Below are positions 15,501 through 23,253 of a DNA stretch of 23,253 nucleotides, in pieces (the stretch's first letter is position 1; every line of letters begins with the position of its first letter). Made by a program: the position numbers and the translations under genes. This DNA is from a virus. The notes beneath the pieces were generated by a model. The model was not told where the DNA came from. It saw only the letters and a list, made by a program, of their open reading frames with translations, and did not search any database. The stretch covers positions 1 to 23,253 of IMG/VR virus record IMGVR_UViG_3300005910_000035. One strand, written 5' to 3'.

Positions 15501-17236
15501 TAGAAGATATGTTGCTTACAGGGAAAATACCTGATGTTGTGCAAGTATTGGTAGATGCTTCTACTGAAATAGGCGAGAGGTTAGCTGTGCAGTTAGCACA
15601 TAAAGATAGAATCTCTTTATTTACTACTTTTTTTGAGGGTGATTTAGCTACCACTGAAATAGATAAGTTGGAAAGACAAATAAAAGTTGCTATTAGTGAT
15701 TTAGCCATCAAATTAGCGGAAAGCGCAGACCTCGGCACACTAGTAACGGGCGATGAGTCTTTGATAGATGTTATTTTTGGTCATATGAAAGCTGGAACAT
15801 TAGAAGGGTTCATAGGCGAAGCAGATAAAGCTACACAAGATGCTTATGCTTTGGTAGTAAGTTTCTCTGACAAAATTAAAAAGTTAACAGAGGATGCTGG
15901 GGACAATAAAAGTCTTATAGAAGCTCTGCTAGGGGACAAGGATAGTTTAACCACTTATTTTGACTCCATAAAGATAGGAAATATGAAAAAGGACTTTGAA
16001 AAGACTTTTAATGCCTTCATTGAAAAAACAAAGTTTAACCCAGACAGTACAGCGCATCAGTTGCAGTACTTAGCGGAAGTGGAAGCAAAGACGGGAGACA
16101 TTACCAGCGCATTAGATGGAATGAGCAAAGGAAGCGCAAAGGCTTGGATAGAGTTTTATGTTGGATACAAACAACTTAAAGAATTTATCGATAACTCCCT
16201 TGGTGTACCCGAAGATCAAACTTCACTTATAGAAGCCTTGATTGGCAGTCCTAAGTCTTTCGATGAGTATATTGAAAATTTAGAGATAGAGGGCATGTAT
16301 AGTAAGATACAAGAGAAAATGCGTAAACTTACCGAAAATAGTGGTACTTCTATGATTGACTTTGCGGGCATGTTTGATATGGACGCTTTAGGAGAGATAG
16401 ATGATTTTATAGATTTAGATACTATTTTTGATGCTTTTGCTGCTTTACCAGAGAGTATCAAGAAATCTAAGCCTGAGTTAATAAAGCTAATTGAACTTAT
16501 GCGTATATTAAAAGGGTTACTCCCTGAAATAGAGGATGAAGAAGTAAAGCTTAAGGATACTTTGATGGGCCTGGCAGAAAGTTTTCAGAAGGTATTAGAA
16601 GGTTCTATTCTCCCTGCTTTTGAACAATTAGGTACTAGCATAGGCGAAGGTGCTTCTGGTATCGATGCGTGGGGCAGTGCTTTGCAAACAGTAAGTGATG
16701 CTATAATGAAAGCCATGCCACAACTAATGTTGCAAGCTGGATTATCCCTGCTGAGTAGCGAGGATTCCACAACCAAGTGGATTGGTGTAGGACTCATTGC
16801 TGGTTCTGGTTTGGTTTCATTCTTAGGGGGGCTTACTAGTGCCGAAAGTAAAGTAGAATCTTCTACTACTCCATCAGAGATTTCTTATTCTGCTAGTGGG
16901 GATACTTTTAACAAAGGGTATCTAGCTGATTCAGCTATGATGAGAAGTTCAGGATACGGTGTAAGCGTGATAGGGGAAGCTGGCACAGAAGCTGTAATGC
17001 CATTAACTAGAGGAAGTTCAGGTAAATTAGGAATAGCTGGTGGTGGGGGAGGAAATGTATATGTAAATGTAGTAAATAACACTTCTGCCAAAGTAACAAA
17101 AGAAGTAAAAGAAAACTCAGATGGCACTAAGACACTAAATTTCTTGATACATGAAACAGTCAAGCAAGGGATGGCTTCGGGTGAATATGATAGACCAATG
17201 CAGAAAGTATATGGTAGCACAAGAAGGGGAAGATAG
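12536..17236 (+). CDS. Tail tape measure protein
   Basis: The 1566-residue protein sets tail length and is ejected with the DNA. Residues about 20-300 are coiled coil rich in Lys, Asn and Glu. Residues about 330-520 match the tape-measure N-terminal domain (AAGIESQIVRFSILTGSMEK, TPFQLPDLDKTVQILLAFG, AHMRELNRFIMAGVPIF). Residues about 548-612 are hydrophobic, with two or three possible membrane segments ending AVAAAATAIYVAYKK. Residues 1075-1270 hold imperfect repeats starting SLI-x-x-[IL]-[FL]-G at 1075, 1126 and 1230. The C-terminus has VIGEAGTEAVMPLTRG and a Gly-rich stretch (about 1477-1505), usual in this family, and ends in basic residues. The ATG follows the chaperone stop directly, with GGGGGAA as ribosome site. 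By the usual rule of about 0.15 nm per residue, the tail would be near 235 nm. Confidence 0.95.
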   Translation: MDEKSTVILEISAKGFASATNALTKINTSMDKLDKAITKLAKNSGMAAVDKLTNKLAKQQAVIEGLRATQKRSTQSQILENKKLEKSLQAITKENNKLTRSQSSTNEKMIKKISTETANRKVAENKLKDAIKESNKVQKEQLKTMKAENKVVKESLKGIEGRLRSLERLNKTQLQYEATIKKLKQELSELKGEEVQFVSNTDRLNAAIKQANSTIIKHKGLIAHVTSANKASKAVMRDSTVIVKSQQEAIDRLNVAIKKTTDVSEKNILVTKRKAMEEEKLAMQTSASLVIQKMQRDSMMRLKTTMNTLTGGMRTAGRVLTRTLTPAMMAAVAAGVKMAAGIESQIVRFSILTGSMEKGAKLYKQIVEFSAVTPFQLPDLDKTVQILLAFGSPLEAVMNELRMLGDIAMGDSEKLERIASSFGKVRSRGTAHMRELNRFIMAGVPIFQELRKNIGGTGEDLFEMVRQNKISFEQVNQAVVTLTASGGRFHDMTLRTSRTLEGRFSTALDNLKLNLASVFEVFTDDLKSMLEGFIDWSQGFRLLSEGTRESIAKLVVGLAAVGPALTILAGGIKVVTSAYIALKLAQTAFNPVLAIFIAVAAAATAIYVAYKKLKGQLDEAGDKAKKLAEYTERMNDAQDYSQTNMPLMNKGLFETAKAYGLQAEAIGRVLQAEELLAELRAGFKASDAFSVASKQYRSMIDDGRTNTFSRINDTIKPILKGIGFGKSSEADYDALNKAFKELADINEVYKKRVIELIGGDLKGDSKEIGALIEAGFDKNFSVLFSGGLKVPNKEEFMAQSEENWRNLLLETASKLTSERELRIDSGLSVASPLETFLEGVNSASMSSMGDNELATTSTIINKLQENRNKVKMLYSNFKEDIEQEREEVEDKLIKNEINFNTFEGSQASLDKKASTALEVYETSLDNFDTDLIGLMQNRVFEIKDETGYEGAILQLLGISDDKDVIKTLEAQLDLISTEMAGLDYSFADIEDMLLTGKIPDVVQVLVDASTEIGERLAVQLAHKDRISLFTTFFEGDLATTEIDKLERQIKVAISDLAIKLAESADLGTLVTGDESLIDVIFGHMKAGTLEGFIGEADKATQDAYALVVSFSDKIKKLTEDAGDNKSLIEALLGDKDSLTTYFDSIKIGNMKKDFEKTFNAFIEKTKFNPDSTAHQLQYLAEVEAKTGDITSALDGMSKGSAKAWIEFYVGYKQLKEFIDNSLGVPEDQTSLIEALIGSPKSFDEYIENLEIEGMYSKIQEKMRKLTENSGTSMIDFAGMFDMDALGEIDDFIDLDTIFDAFAALPESIKKSKPELIKLIELMRILKGLLPEIEDEEVKLKDTLMGLAESFQKVLEGSILPAFEQLGTSIGEGASGIDAWGSALQTVSDAIMKAMPQLMLQAGLSLLSSEDSTTKWIGVGLIAGSGLVSFLGGLTSAESKVESSTTPSEISYSASGDTFNKGYLADSAMMRSSGYGVSVIGEAGTEAVMPLTRGSSGKLGIAGGGGGNVYVNVVNNTSAKVTKEVKENSDGTKTLNFLIHETVKQGMASGEYDRPMQKVYGSTRRGR

Positions 17237-17586
17237 TGATAACATGGCCAAGTGGATTACCACAATTTGTAAACCAAGATGGGTATAACGAACAGAGAGT
17301 AGATGGAAAGTTAGTCACAAAAATGGACTCTGGCCCAAGTGTAAATAGAAGTATATTCACAGCAACCCCTTATGGGTACAACATAGCTATGAATCTCACA
17401 TCTACCCAAGTTGATATTTTAGATACTTTTTATTATACTGAATGTAAAAATGGGGTAGTCTCCTTTGAATGGATTCACCCCCGTAGATATACTAGTGCTG
17501 ATATGAGATTTACATCACTACCTAGTATATCTAATGCAGGATATGATAACTTTATGGTATCCTTTAGTGTGGAGATATTACCGTGA
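17236..17586 (+). CDS. Minor tail protein (lambda gpM-like by position)
   Basis: This 116-residue protein follows the tape measure and precedes a DUF1833 protein, as gpM does in lambda. It is beta-rich. A Trp-Pro motif opens the protein (MITWPSGLPQ), then a segment with Ser-Val-Asn-Arg-Ser, then Thr-x-x-Gln-x-x-x-Leu-x-x-Phe-Tyr, and a FEWIHPRRY motif near residue 77. The last resembles the W-x-x-P segment of small distal tail proteins that bind the tape measure end. The start is GTG, overlapping the tape measure stop by one base, with AAGGGGA upstream. It overlaps the next gene by four bases. Confidence 0.75.
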   Translation: MITWPSGLPQFVNQDGYNEQRVDGKLVTKMDSGPSVNRSIFTATPYGYNIAMNLTSTQVDILDTFYYTECKNGVVSFEWIHPRRYTSADMRFTSLPSISNAGYDNFMVSFSVEILP

Positions 17587-18074
17587 GAACAATAAGTAAT
17601 GAAGTAAAGCAAGACATACAAAAACAATCTATAGAAAATTTATATTTAACTTTAATAGAACTAAAGTATACTGTTGATGGGACTGACGAAACTTTTTATA
17701 TGGTAAACAATCACCAAGCTATTATAAGTAATACTAAAACTTATTTACCCTTAGCTTTTTCATTTATCATTCCCCAAGATAGTGAAGGTTCTAGAGGGGC
17801 TAGTATTACTATTGATAATGTGGACAGAAGAATATCTGCGTTTGCTTTGAGTGTCCCTCAAAATACTAAAATTCATATGACTGAACATTTATTAGATGTG
17901 AGTGCGGTTGACTCTGGTTCAGATGCGGGGATAGAAATATCAAGGGACTATATCCTTAAAAATGTAGTGGTAACAAGAGCGACTGTAGCTGGGGAATTAA
18001 CTTATTTAGAATACCTACAGTATCGCTACCCGTATCTTATTAAGACACCGAGTAGATTCCCTGGAGTGTTCTAA
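17583..18074 (+). CDS. DUF1833 tail protein (lambda gpL-like)
   Basis: The 163-residue protein shows the DUF1833 pattern: an N-terminal helix, strands LYLTLIELKY, a Thr-Tyr-Leu-Pro-Leu-Ala-Phe segment (the N-x-x-x-Y-x-P-x-x-F feature), then a SITIDNVDRRISA strand near residue 85 and a C-terminal segment ending YPYLIKTPSRFPGVF. Members lie in the tail tip between M-like and NlpC/P60 proteins, as here. In lambda the corresponding gpL binds an iron-sulfur cluster through cysteines. This protein contains no cysteine, so that feature is absent. The start is GTG, within the previous stop (GTGA). Confidence 0.8.
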   Translation: MRTISNEVKQDIQKQSIENLYLTLIELKYTVDGTDETFYMVNNHQAIISNTKTYLPLAFSFIIPQDSEGSRGASITIDNVDRRISAFALSVPQNTKIHMTEHLLDVSAVDSGSDAGIEISRDYILKNVVVTRATVAGELTYLEYLQYRYPYLIKTPSRFPGVF

Positions 18075-18082
18075 CTAATGCT

Positions 18083-18107
18083 CTAGTGGGCTTCTCAGCC
18101 CCCTTAG
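18083..18107 (+). promoter_or_regulatory. Short stem-loop in the gap before the NlpC/P60 gene
   Basis: GGGCT (18088-18092) pairs with AGCCC (18097-18101) around a TCTC tetraloop. CTA (18083-18085) can pair with TAG (18105-18107) across an internal loop. It lies in the only gap within the tail-tip block and has no T run. It is weaker than the other stem-loops and could be chance. Confidence 0.35.
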
Positions 18108-18120
18108 AATGGAGAATAGC

Positions 18121-18522
18121 ATGGACATACGCTTCATAGGAATCCCCTATAAACTACATGGAAGAAATTATGATGGTTGTGACTGTTATGGACTTGTATA
18201 TTTATATATGAAGTCCAAGGGCTATACCTTGCCTAAATACGACTTTTCCTATACACTAGAAACTAGCAAAGAAGAGATTACAGTGGATAGAGCCTTGTTA
18301 TTGGGTACTAAACTTGACGAACCTACGGAATTAGCTATAGTACTTTTTTATAGAAGAAGTCGTCCAGTGCATGTAGGGGTATACACGCAAGGCGGTGTGC
18401 TCCACACATCAGAGCAGCGAGATAGTGTGTTTGAACACATAAATTCTCCTAAGCTACAAAGATTTTCAAAAATGGAGTATTACAGTGTCAGTAAAAGTTA
18501 TTATACAGCCCAATCCCTTTAA
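18121..18522 (+). CDS. NlpC/P60-family tail tip peptidase (lambda gpK-like)
   Basis: The 133-residue protein is probably a cell-wall peptidase carried on the tail tip that opens peptidoglycan during DNA entry. The catalytic cysteine is most likely Cys22 in YDGCDCYGLV, the NlpC/P60 DC-x-G motif with Tyr in the third place. The catalytic His is in RPVHVGVYTQGG (about residue 85), and a second His follows in VLHTSEQ. There is no JAB/MPN domain as in full-length lambda gpK, so only the C-terminal half is represented. I chose ATG 18121, since GGAG lies six bases upstream, over ATG 18109, which has none. The end overlaps the next gene by 38 bases. Confidence 0.87.
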   Translation: MDIRFIGIPYKLHGRNYDGCDCYGLVYLYMKSKGYTLPKYDFSYTLETSKEEITVDRALLLGTKLDEPTELAIVLFYRRSRPVHVGVYTQGGVLHTSEQRDSVFEHINSPKLQRFSKMEYYSVSKSYYTAQSL

Positions 18523-21500
18523 GGTAGAATATGAAATAAAAGAATATACAGCCCAACAATACTCCATTAAGGAGTTATTTGACTTACAAGATATCGGGCT
18601 TCCTGTTGAAAACTGTATTGTTATTCTTAATGATATTTCTATTACCGATTATGATATAATTCCATTTGAAAATGATACACTTATTATTAGGGCATTTCCA
18701 GCAGGAGAAGGGCGTATAGGAACTATCTTTAAAGGTATAGGGGTTGGTTTACTAGGAGGCGCTGGGGCAGGCGCTGGTATTGGGGCTATTTTTGGGCCTC
18801 CTGGAGCTCTAATAGGGGGAATTATTGGAGGTGTTATTGGCGCTGTTTCTGGGGGAATAAGTGCTGGCCGTCTTTATGATTCTACCCAAGCTATCGATCC
18901 TACACACACTATGGAAGGCAAGCGAAATAGTGGTGAGCAATATGCAATTGTTCCTGTAGTATATGGCACTACAAAAATGAGCCCTTCATATGGTGGAAAT
19001 GATTTCACCACTACAACAGGTGAAGGTGCAGATGCAGAAATATTTCTACATCAATTATATGTATTAGGCTACCAACCTACTATTTTGGAACAACTTATTA
19101 TCAAAGGTTCTGTTGCTATAGAAAGAATTAGAAGTACATTTATGGCTACATTTTCAGGAAGCACAGTTACAGCCGTGGGTAAATTTACTGATATAGTTGT
19201 TGGGATGAGGGTATTAATTGAAGGCGTTGTAAATTATGGAGAATACTCTGTAGTTACGGCAACCTCAGACACTATAACTTTAGACAAAGCTGTAGTGAGT
19301 GGTACTGAAAGCATTACCTTTAGTTTTTTAGAAAATACAGGAATTTATTCTGACTTATTTATTGAATTTAGGTATGATGGAACTATGCCTAATAATTACC
19401 CTCATCAAGTAACACAAGCCTCATTAAACCAATCTTGCATGTATAATTCCCCTATATTTTACACCACCCCTGCAAGTGTAAAAGAAGCATTTGTAAATAT
19501 CGGGTTTATGAGTGGTTTAATAGAAATAACTAACAGCAACAAAATGGAAGCAACCTCAGTTAAATACACAATAGAGTATAAAGAAGTTACTGACACTGAG
19601 TGGATTGTCGCTGAGACTAATACTGCAAAGGGTAAAACTAGAGAAGCATATCGAAGAGAAGCTCACATATACTTTCCTGTAATAGGTAGGTATGATATGA
19701 GAATTACTAGGACAAGTACTGATAATGTTGGTACTGGTATTTCTGATAATATGACGTTATTGAATGTTCGTACATACAAACTAGATACAGACGGCAACAA
19801 TATAAATCCAGTAGCCACAGATGTAGCTAGCAACTTAGTACTTATGGCACTTAAAATAAAAGCAAGTGAGCAACTTTCTGGTAGTATTACTGATTTGCAA
19901 ACTGTAGTTACTAGATGGGTAAAAGAATATGATTCTACTATTGTGTCTGCTAATGAAGAAGATAAGTGGATAGTAAGAGAAAGTCACAATCCTGCTAGTA
20001 TGTATATTGATGCTGTAACTAATCCTTTGTTAAACCAATACCCTATACCCTTTGATGCATTACACTTTAACTTCCCTGCGTTAGTTGCTTTTTATGAATG
20101 GTGTGATAAAGGAAACCCCGATGTGAATCCTGATGGCAGTGTGGGGGTAAATTACTCATGTAATGGATTGTTAAGTACGGAGACAACTTTACAAGAGGAA
20201 TTAAAAAATATAGTAGGAGTAGCTAGAGCAGAATTTGCTATAATAGATGGGAAGTATACAGTAATACATGATATACCAAGAAGTACACCTGTGCAAATGT
20301 TTACTGCTAGAAATATGTTAGCGGATAGTTTTTCTGCTTCAAGAAGCTATGAAGACATTCCCGAATCTATAGAGGTTACTTTTATTGATAAAGAAGCTGT
20401 GTATACTACAAACACAATTCAAATACCTCCTGATATAGAAAAGAAAACAGATCCTATAACATTAGGATATATAGACAACTATGCTCAAGCATATGCTATA
20501 GGTAAATATGTGTATAATTCTAGGCTTCTTCAAGATAGAGGATACGTATTTACAGTAAGTTTGGATGCACTTGTAGCCACCAGAGGCGATAGAATACTAG
20601 TTCAGCATGATGCTTCTTTACTTGGGCTGTCTACAGGGAGAGTAAAATCTACTACAATAGTTGGGGGATTGATTTCTACTTTATTGGTTGATGAAGTGTG
20701 TACGATGGAACTTGGTAAGAACTATGGCATTGTAGTAAGAACAGGAACTACTATCAACAGATATAAAATAGATACTTACAACGGAGAAACTAACACACTT
20801 ATATTGAACGAGTCTGTACCAGAGGGAGAAATTTTAGCAGGTGATTTATTTAGTTTTGGTATTGCAGAAGCAGAAGTAGTTGATTGCCTTATTACTGATA
20901 TAACTTATGACGAGAATGGGAATGGTAGAATTTCAGCAGTAATTTATAATGAGACTATGTATGATTTGGGGCAAATACCAGAGTGGGAATCTCTACTCAC
21001 TATTACCAATGAAAAAACTCCTAGAGTAGATATATCTACATATGGGGATGTGGATGCCACGCTATCTCAAATAATTAGTGTACAAAACAACAGTAGTAAT
21101 GTGAGAATATTTCAAACTAGACCAGTCCCTCCTTATACTGAGGGAGATTTGTGGTTAGTAGGTTCACTAATATATGATTGTGCTATTTCCAAAAGAGTGA
21201 GTACGTCCTTCGAGCAAATAGATTGGAGATTGAGAGGTTCTTCTGCTTTTGATTTATTGAACACAGACACATTTAATGAACCTAATCCTCAACACAGATG
21301 GGAACATATTGGGGGCAGTGCCTTACCTTATAACCTATTGCAGACTACTGCTTATGAAGTTACTAGTGGAGAAGCTACAAGAGCTGAATTACTAGTAGAC
21401 GATGAAGTGGATTGGGAAAGTGAAGAATACCTAGCTGCTGTAACAGTAGATGCAAGTGGTTTAAGCGAAGTTATTACTAGTGGAAATATGACTACTGCTC

Positions 21501-22243
21501 ACATAGTTGGTAGATATGGGATGAGTGGTTATATGGGCGAAACATATACCAACCTTGTTGTTAGCCCTGATAATCCCACAACACAAGATGTAGTTATATC
21601 AGCAGGGGCAGTGGTAATACAATGTTATAGGGGTACTATCACAACTTCATATGGTGTAGCTAGTTATGGCAATCCACTTGTATTTGTAAGTACAGGGGAA
21701 ACTTTAACTTTAACAATGGATTCAGTTAAATATGGGATGTTATCTGAAACAGCATTTGTACCCCCTTATATTAGTGGGACATTCACAGCTAATTATGATA
21801 CATTTGCTATTACGAGTACTAGGTTGGAATTAACCACAGAAATTAGTAATATGCCAGATGAGGGTGTGTTCTATGGAATGTTACAACTCTACGGTGATGC
21901 TGATAATTATATCAATCTGCAACTAATGGCTGGTGGGATATATATTTATATAAAGGCTACTGGTGGCGAATATGCAGGTACACAGGTGCTTGCAGAAGGG
22001 GCTCATGTATTCACGATAGATTGGGCTACTACAGTTACATTATCTATTGATGGTACAAATTATTATTACACAGAAACAGGAGATAGTTATGGGTATACTT
22101 TGTTTGATTCTTACGGGTTTGGCCCTGATAGTTATGGTTATGATGATGCTACTTTGGCTTTCGCCACTGGATTGACTACAATTAATATTGGAAAGGTAGA
22201 TACTACATATTATAATAATATAGTAACGGAGATAGAGGTATAA
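18485..22243 (+). CDS. Tail hub/tip protein: gpI-like N-terminus fused to gpJ-like body
   Basis: The 1252-residue protein is probably the central tail hub and host-recognition protein. Residues 1-76 look like a beta-grasp (ThiS/ubiquitin-like) domain, as at the start of lambda gpI. Residues about 79-130 form a glycine-zipper hydrophobic segment (GVGLLGGAGAGAGIGAIFGP and IIGGVIGAVSGG). From about 145 the J-like hub begins with YAIVPVVYGTTKMSPSYGG. A beta module is inserted at about 215-282. Near 880, PPYTEGDLWLVG marks a segment common in J-type and fibre proteins. The last 300 residues are beta-rich, possibly LamG-like, with a Ser-Tyr-Gly repeat near 1200-1220. The start is GTG, inside the peptidase gene, with GGAG seven bases upstream. 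The I and J names follow resemblance and order. Confidence 0.85.
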   Translation: MSVKVIIQPNPFKVEYEIKEYTAQQYSIKELFDLQDIGLPVENCIVILNDISITDYDIIPFENDTLIIRAFPAGEGRIGTIFKGIGVGLLGGAGAGAGIGAIFGPPGALIGGIIGGVIGAVSGGISAGRLYDSTQAIDPTHTMEGKRNSGEQYAIVPVVYGTTKMSPSYGGNDFTTTTGEGADAEIFLHQLYVLGYQPTILEQLIIKGSVAIERIRSTFMATFSGSTVTAVGKFTDIVVGMRVLIEGVVNYGEYSVVTATSDTITLDKAVVSGTESITFSFLENTGIYSDLFIEFRYDGTMPNNYPHQVTQASLNQSCMYNSPIFYTTPASVKEAFVNIGFMSGLIEITNSNKMEATSVKYTIEYKEVTDTEWIVAETNTAKGKTREAYRREAHIYFPVIGRYDMRITRTSTDNVGTGISDNMTLLNVRTYKLDTDGNNINPVATDVASNLVLMALKIKASEQLSGSITDLQTVVTRWVKEYDSTIVSANEEDKWIVRESHNPASMYIDAVTNPLLNQYPIPFDALHFNFPALVAFYEWCDKGNPDVNPDGSVGVNYSCNGLLSTETTLQEELKNIVGVARAEFAIIDGKYTVIHDIPRSTPVQMFTARNMLADSFSASRSYEDIPESIEVTFIDKEAVYTTNTIQIPPDIEKKTDPITLGYIDNYAQAYAIGKYVYNSRLLQDRGYVFTVSLDALVATRGDRILVQHDASLLGLSTGRVKSTTIVGGLISTLLVDEVCTMELGKNYGIVVRTGTTINRYKIDTYNGETNTLILNESVPEGEILAGDLFSFGIAEAEVVDCLITDITYDENGNGRISAVIYNETMYDLGQIPEWESLLTITNEKTPRVDISTYGDVDATLSQIISVQNNSSNVRIFQTRPVPPYTEGDLWLVGSLIYDCAISKRVSTSFEQIDWRLRGSSAFDLLNTDTFNEPNPQHRWEHIGGSALPYNLLQTTAYEVTSGEATRAELLVDDEVDWESEEYLAAVTVDASGLSEVITSGNMTTAHIVGRYGMSGYMGETYTNLVVSPDNPTTQDVVISAGAVVIQCYRGTITTSYGVASYGNPLVFVSTGETLTLTMDSVKYGMLSETAFVPPYISGTFTANYDTFAITSTRLELTTEISNMPDEGVFYGMLQLYGDADNYINLQLMAGGIYIYIKATGGEYAGTQVLAEGAHVFTIDWATTVTLSIDGTNYYYTETGDSYGYTLFDSYGFGPDSYGYDDATLAFATGLTTINIGKVDTTYYNNIVTEIEV

Positions 22244-23253
22244 ATGATAAAGAAATATGACAATTTAGATAATAATTATTTGCAAGGCGATGGGTCAATA
22301 CCAGTAGCTTTAAATAATGCAATCCCATTAACAATAACTGAGGGGGAAATACGCCAATCCTTATCGTTAAAAGATTATACTAAAATAGCTTTCGTAGCAG
22401 AAAACAACACTACAGTAGACATAGATTTCTTATCTATGATAGGAACAGGGGATAGTGCTTCTACTATGGAAATAGTGAAAGATGTTACTGCTTCTTCTGG
22501 GTATGCTTTAAAGCTCACAGGAGCGCAGACAATCATCTTTGGCACTCCGACTAGTTATGTACCCAACTTACTAAAGAAACTCACTGTGAAGGCTCGTAGG
22601 GACACTGGAAACGTAAATACGTTATCTGCCTCTTTAGTTGCTTACAAAGAGAAGAACTTCCTCAATAAAGATGGGAATCCTTTATTAACTAACTATCCTA
22701 AAATTACTTTAAACGATGAAGTACTCACAGATGCGTATGCTACATATATAGGTTTTGTCTCAGGGACAGGGAGTGCCTTTGTAGAGGGAAGTACTACCGC
22801 AGATAACCCTAGTAACATGCCTACTGGCACTGATGAAGTTGCTATGATATTGGATTCATCTGGGGGTGTGTTTTATGTGGATGTAATCTCACTAGAAGAA
22901 GTGCCTAATAGTATTAGAGAAATACCTGATGGCACTGGCGTATATAATATGGTTGCAGATATTTCTAGTGATAATCGGATTGCTCCTTCTGAGAAGCAAG
23001 TATTCAAAATACAATATGATTCTATTGTAGCTGAATACATAGTTGCTATAAGACTTGCCGATGCAAGAGATGTAACTACAACTGATTACATAACTGCTTA
23101 TGATGCATTAATAACATATGTCTCCACAAATAGTATTTTAGATGATTTAACTGTTTCTACTGCTATTATAGGATCAGCGTTTAGAGCTGTGGTTGCTACT
23201 TATTTGTTAGCTAAAGCAGAGTTAGATGAAGCTATAAGTGACTTTGATGCAAG
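22244..23253 (+). CDS. Tail tip/fibre-associated protein, partial (runs off the window)
   Basis: An open frame starts at ATG 22244, right after the hub stop, with GAGG five bases upstream. It continues without a stop for 336 codons to the window edge, so it is 3'-truncated by the window. The first 220 residues are beta-rich, with a Thr/Asp-rich part that resembles carbohydrate-binding or jelly-roll modules. Near residue 241 comes ISSDNRIAPSEKQVFK, a motif with D-N-x-I-x-P-x-E-K that recurs in phage tail-tip and hub proteins ahead of long helical linkers. The rest is alpha-helical and Ala-rich. It likely continues into a fibre or receptor-binding protein. Its C-terminal role cannot be seen here. 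Confidence 0.75.
   Translation, partial: MIKKYDNLDNNYLQGDGSIPVALNNAIPLTITEGEIRQSLSLKDYTKIAFVAENNTTVDIDFLSMIGTGDSASTMEIVKDVTASSGYALKLTGAQTIIFGTPTSYVPNLLKKLTVKARRDTGNVNTLSASLVAYKEKNFLNKDGNPLLTNYPKITLNDEVLTDAYATYIGFVSGTGSAFVEGSTTADNPSNMPTGTDEVAMILDSSGGVFYVDVISLEEVPNSIREIPDGTGVYNMVADISSDNRIAPSEKQVFKIQYDSIVAEYIVAIRLADARDVTTTDYITAYDALITYVSTNSILDDLTVSTAIIGSAFRAVVATYLLAKAELDEAISDFDA

Overview
The window is the late structural region of a long-tailed (siphovirus-type) phage or prophage. Every gene lies on the + strand, in packaging-to-tail-tip order, with overlapping or closely spaced genes and clear Shine-Dalgarno sites. The DNA is AT-rich and uses many TTA, ATA and AGA codons. AT richness and strong GGAGG-like ribosome sites recall Firmicutes, while the tail-tip block follows the lambda M-L-K-I/J order that normally serves a Gram-negative envelope. 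A didermic low-GC host (for example Negativicutes) would fit both, but this is inference. The sequence does not name the host. I see no integrase, lysis, replication, tRNA or CRISPR feature.

Layout. 17-3118: DNA packaging (terminase small subunit, then large subunit interrupted by an intein in its P-loop). 3129-7771: procapsid (portal, scaffold, major capsid, decoration-like protein). 7858-10595: head-tail joining and tail completion proteins, several identified only by position and fold-like patterns. 10610-12535: tail tube protein and tail assembly chaperones, including a -1 frameshift fusion. 12536-17236: tape measure. 17236-22243: distal tail and tip (M-like, DUF1833/L-like, NlpC/P60 K-like peptidase, and a large hub that fuses an I-like N-terminus to a J-like body). 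22244-end: a tail-tip or fibre-like gene cut by the window edge.

How it works together. The terminases cut and pump DNA through the portal into a capsid built on the scaffold. The connector proteins close the head. The tube protein polymerises along the tape measure, which is loaded by the G and GT chaperones. The tip proteins contact and penetrate the host envelope.

Most notable points: (1) the terminase intein carries the W-C-T residues of class 3 inteins and begins with Ala, and its LAGLIDADG endonuclease has lost both catalytic aspartates; (2) the tail chaperone gene has a TTTTTTA slip site followed by a hairpin that holds the zero-frame stop codon in its loop; (3) five gaps or gene ends next to abundant structural genes hold inverted repeats without U-tracts, and one coincides with a good promoter match ahead of scaffold and capsid; (4) decoration, tube and hub proteins carry inserted beta-type modules; (5) the hub has a glycine-zipper hydrophobic segment. 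No wholly new defence or mobile system is visible.
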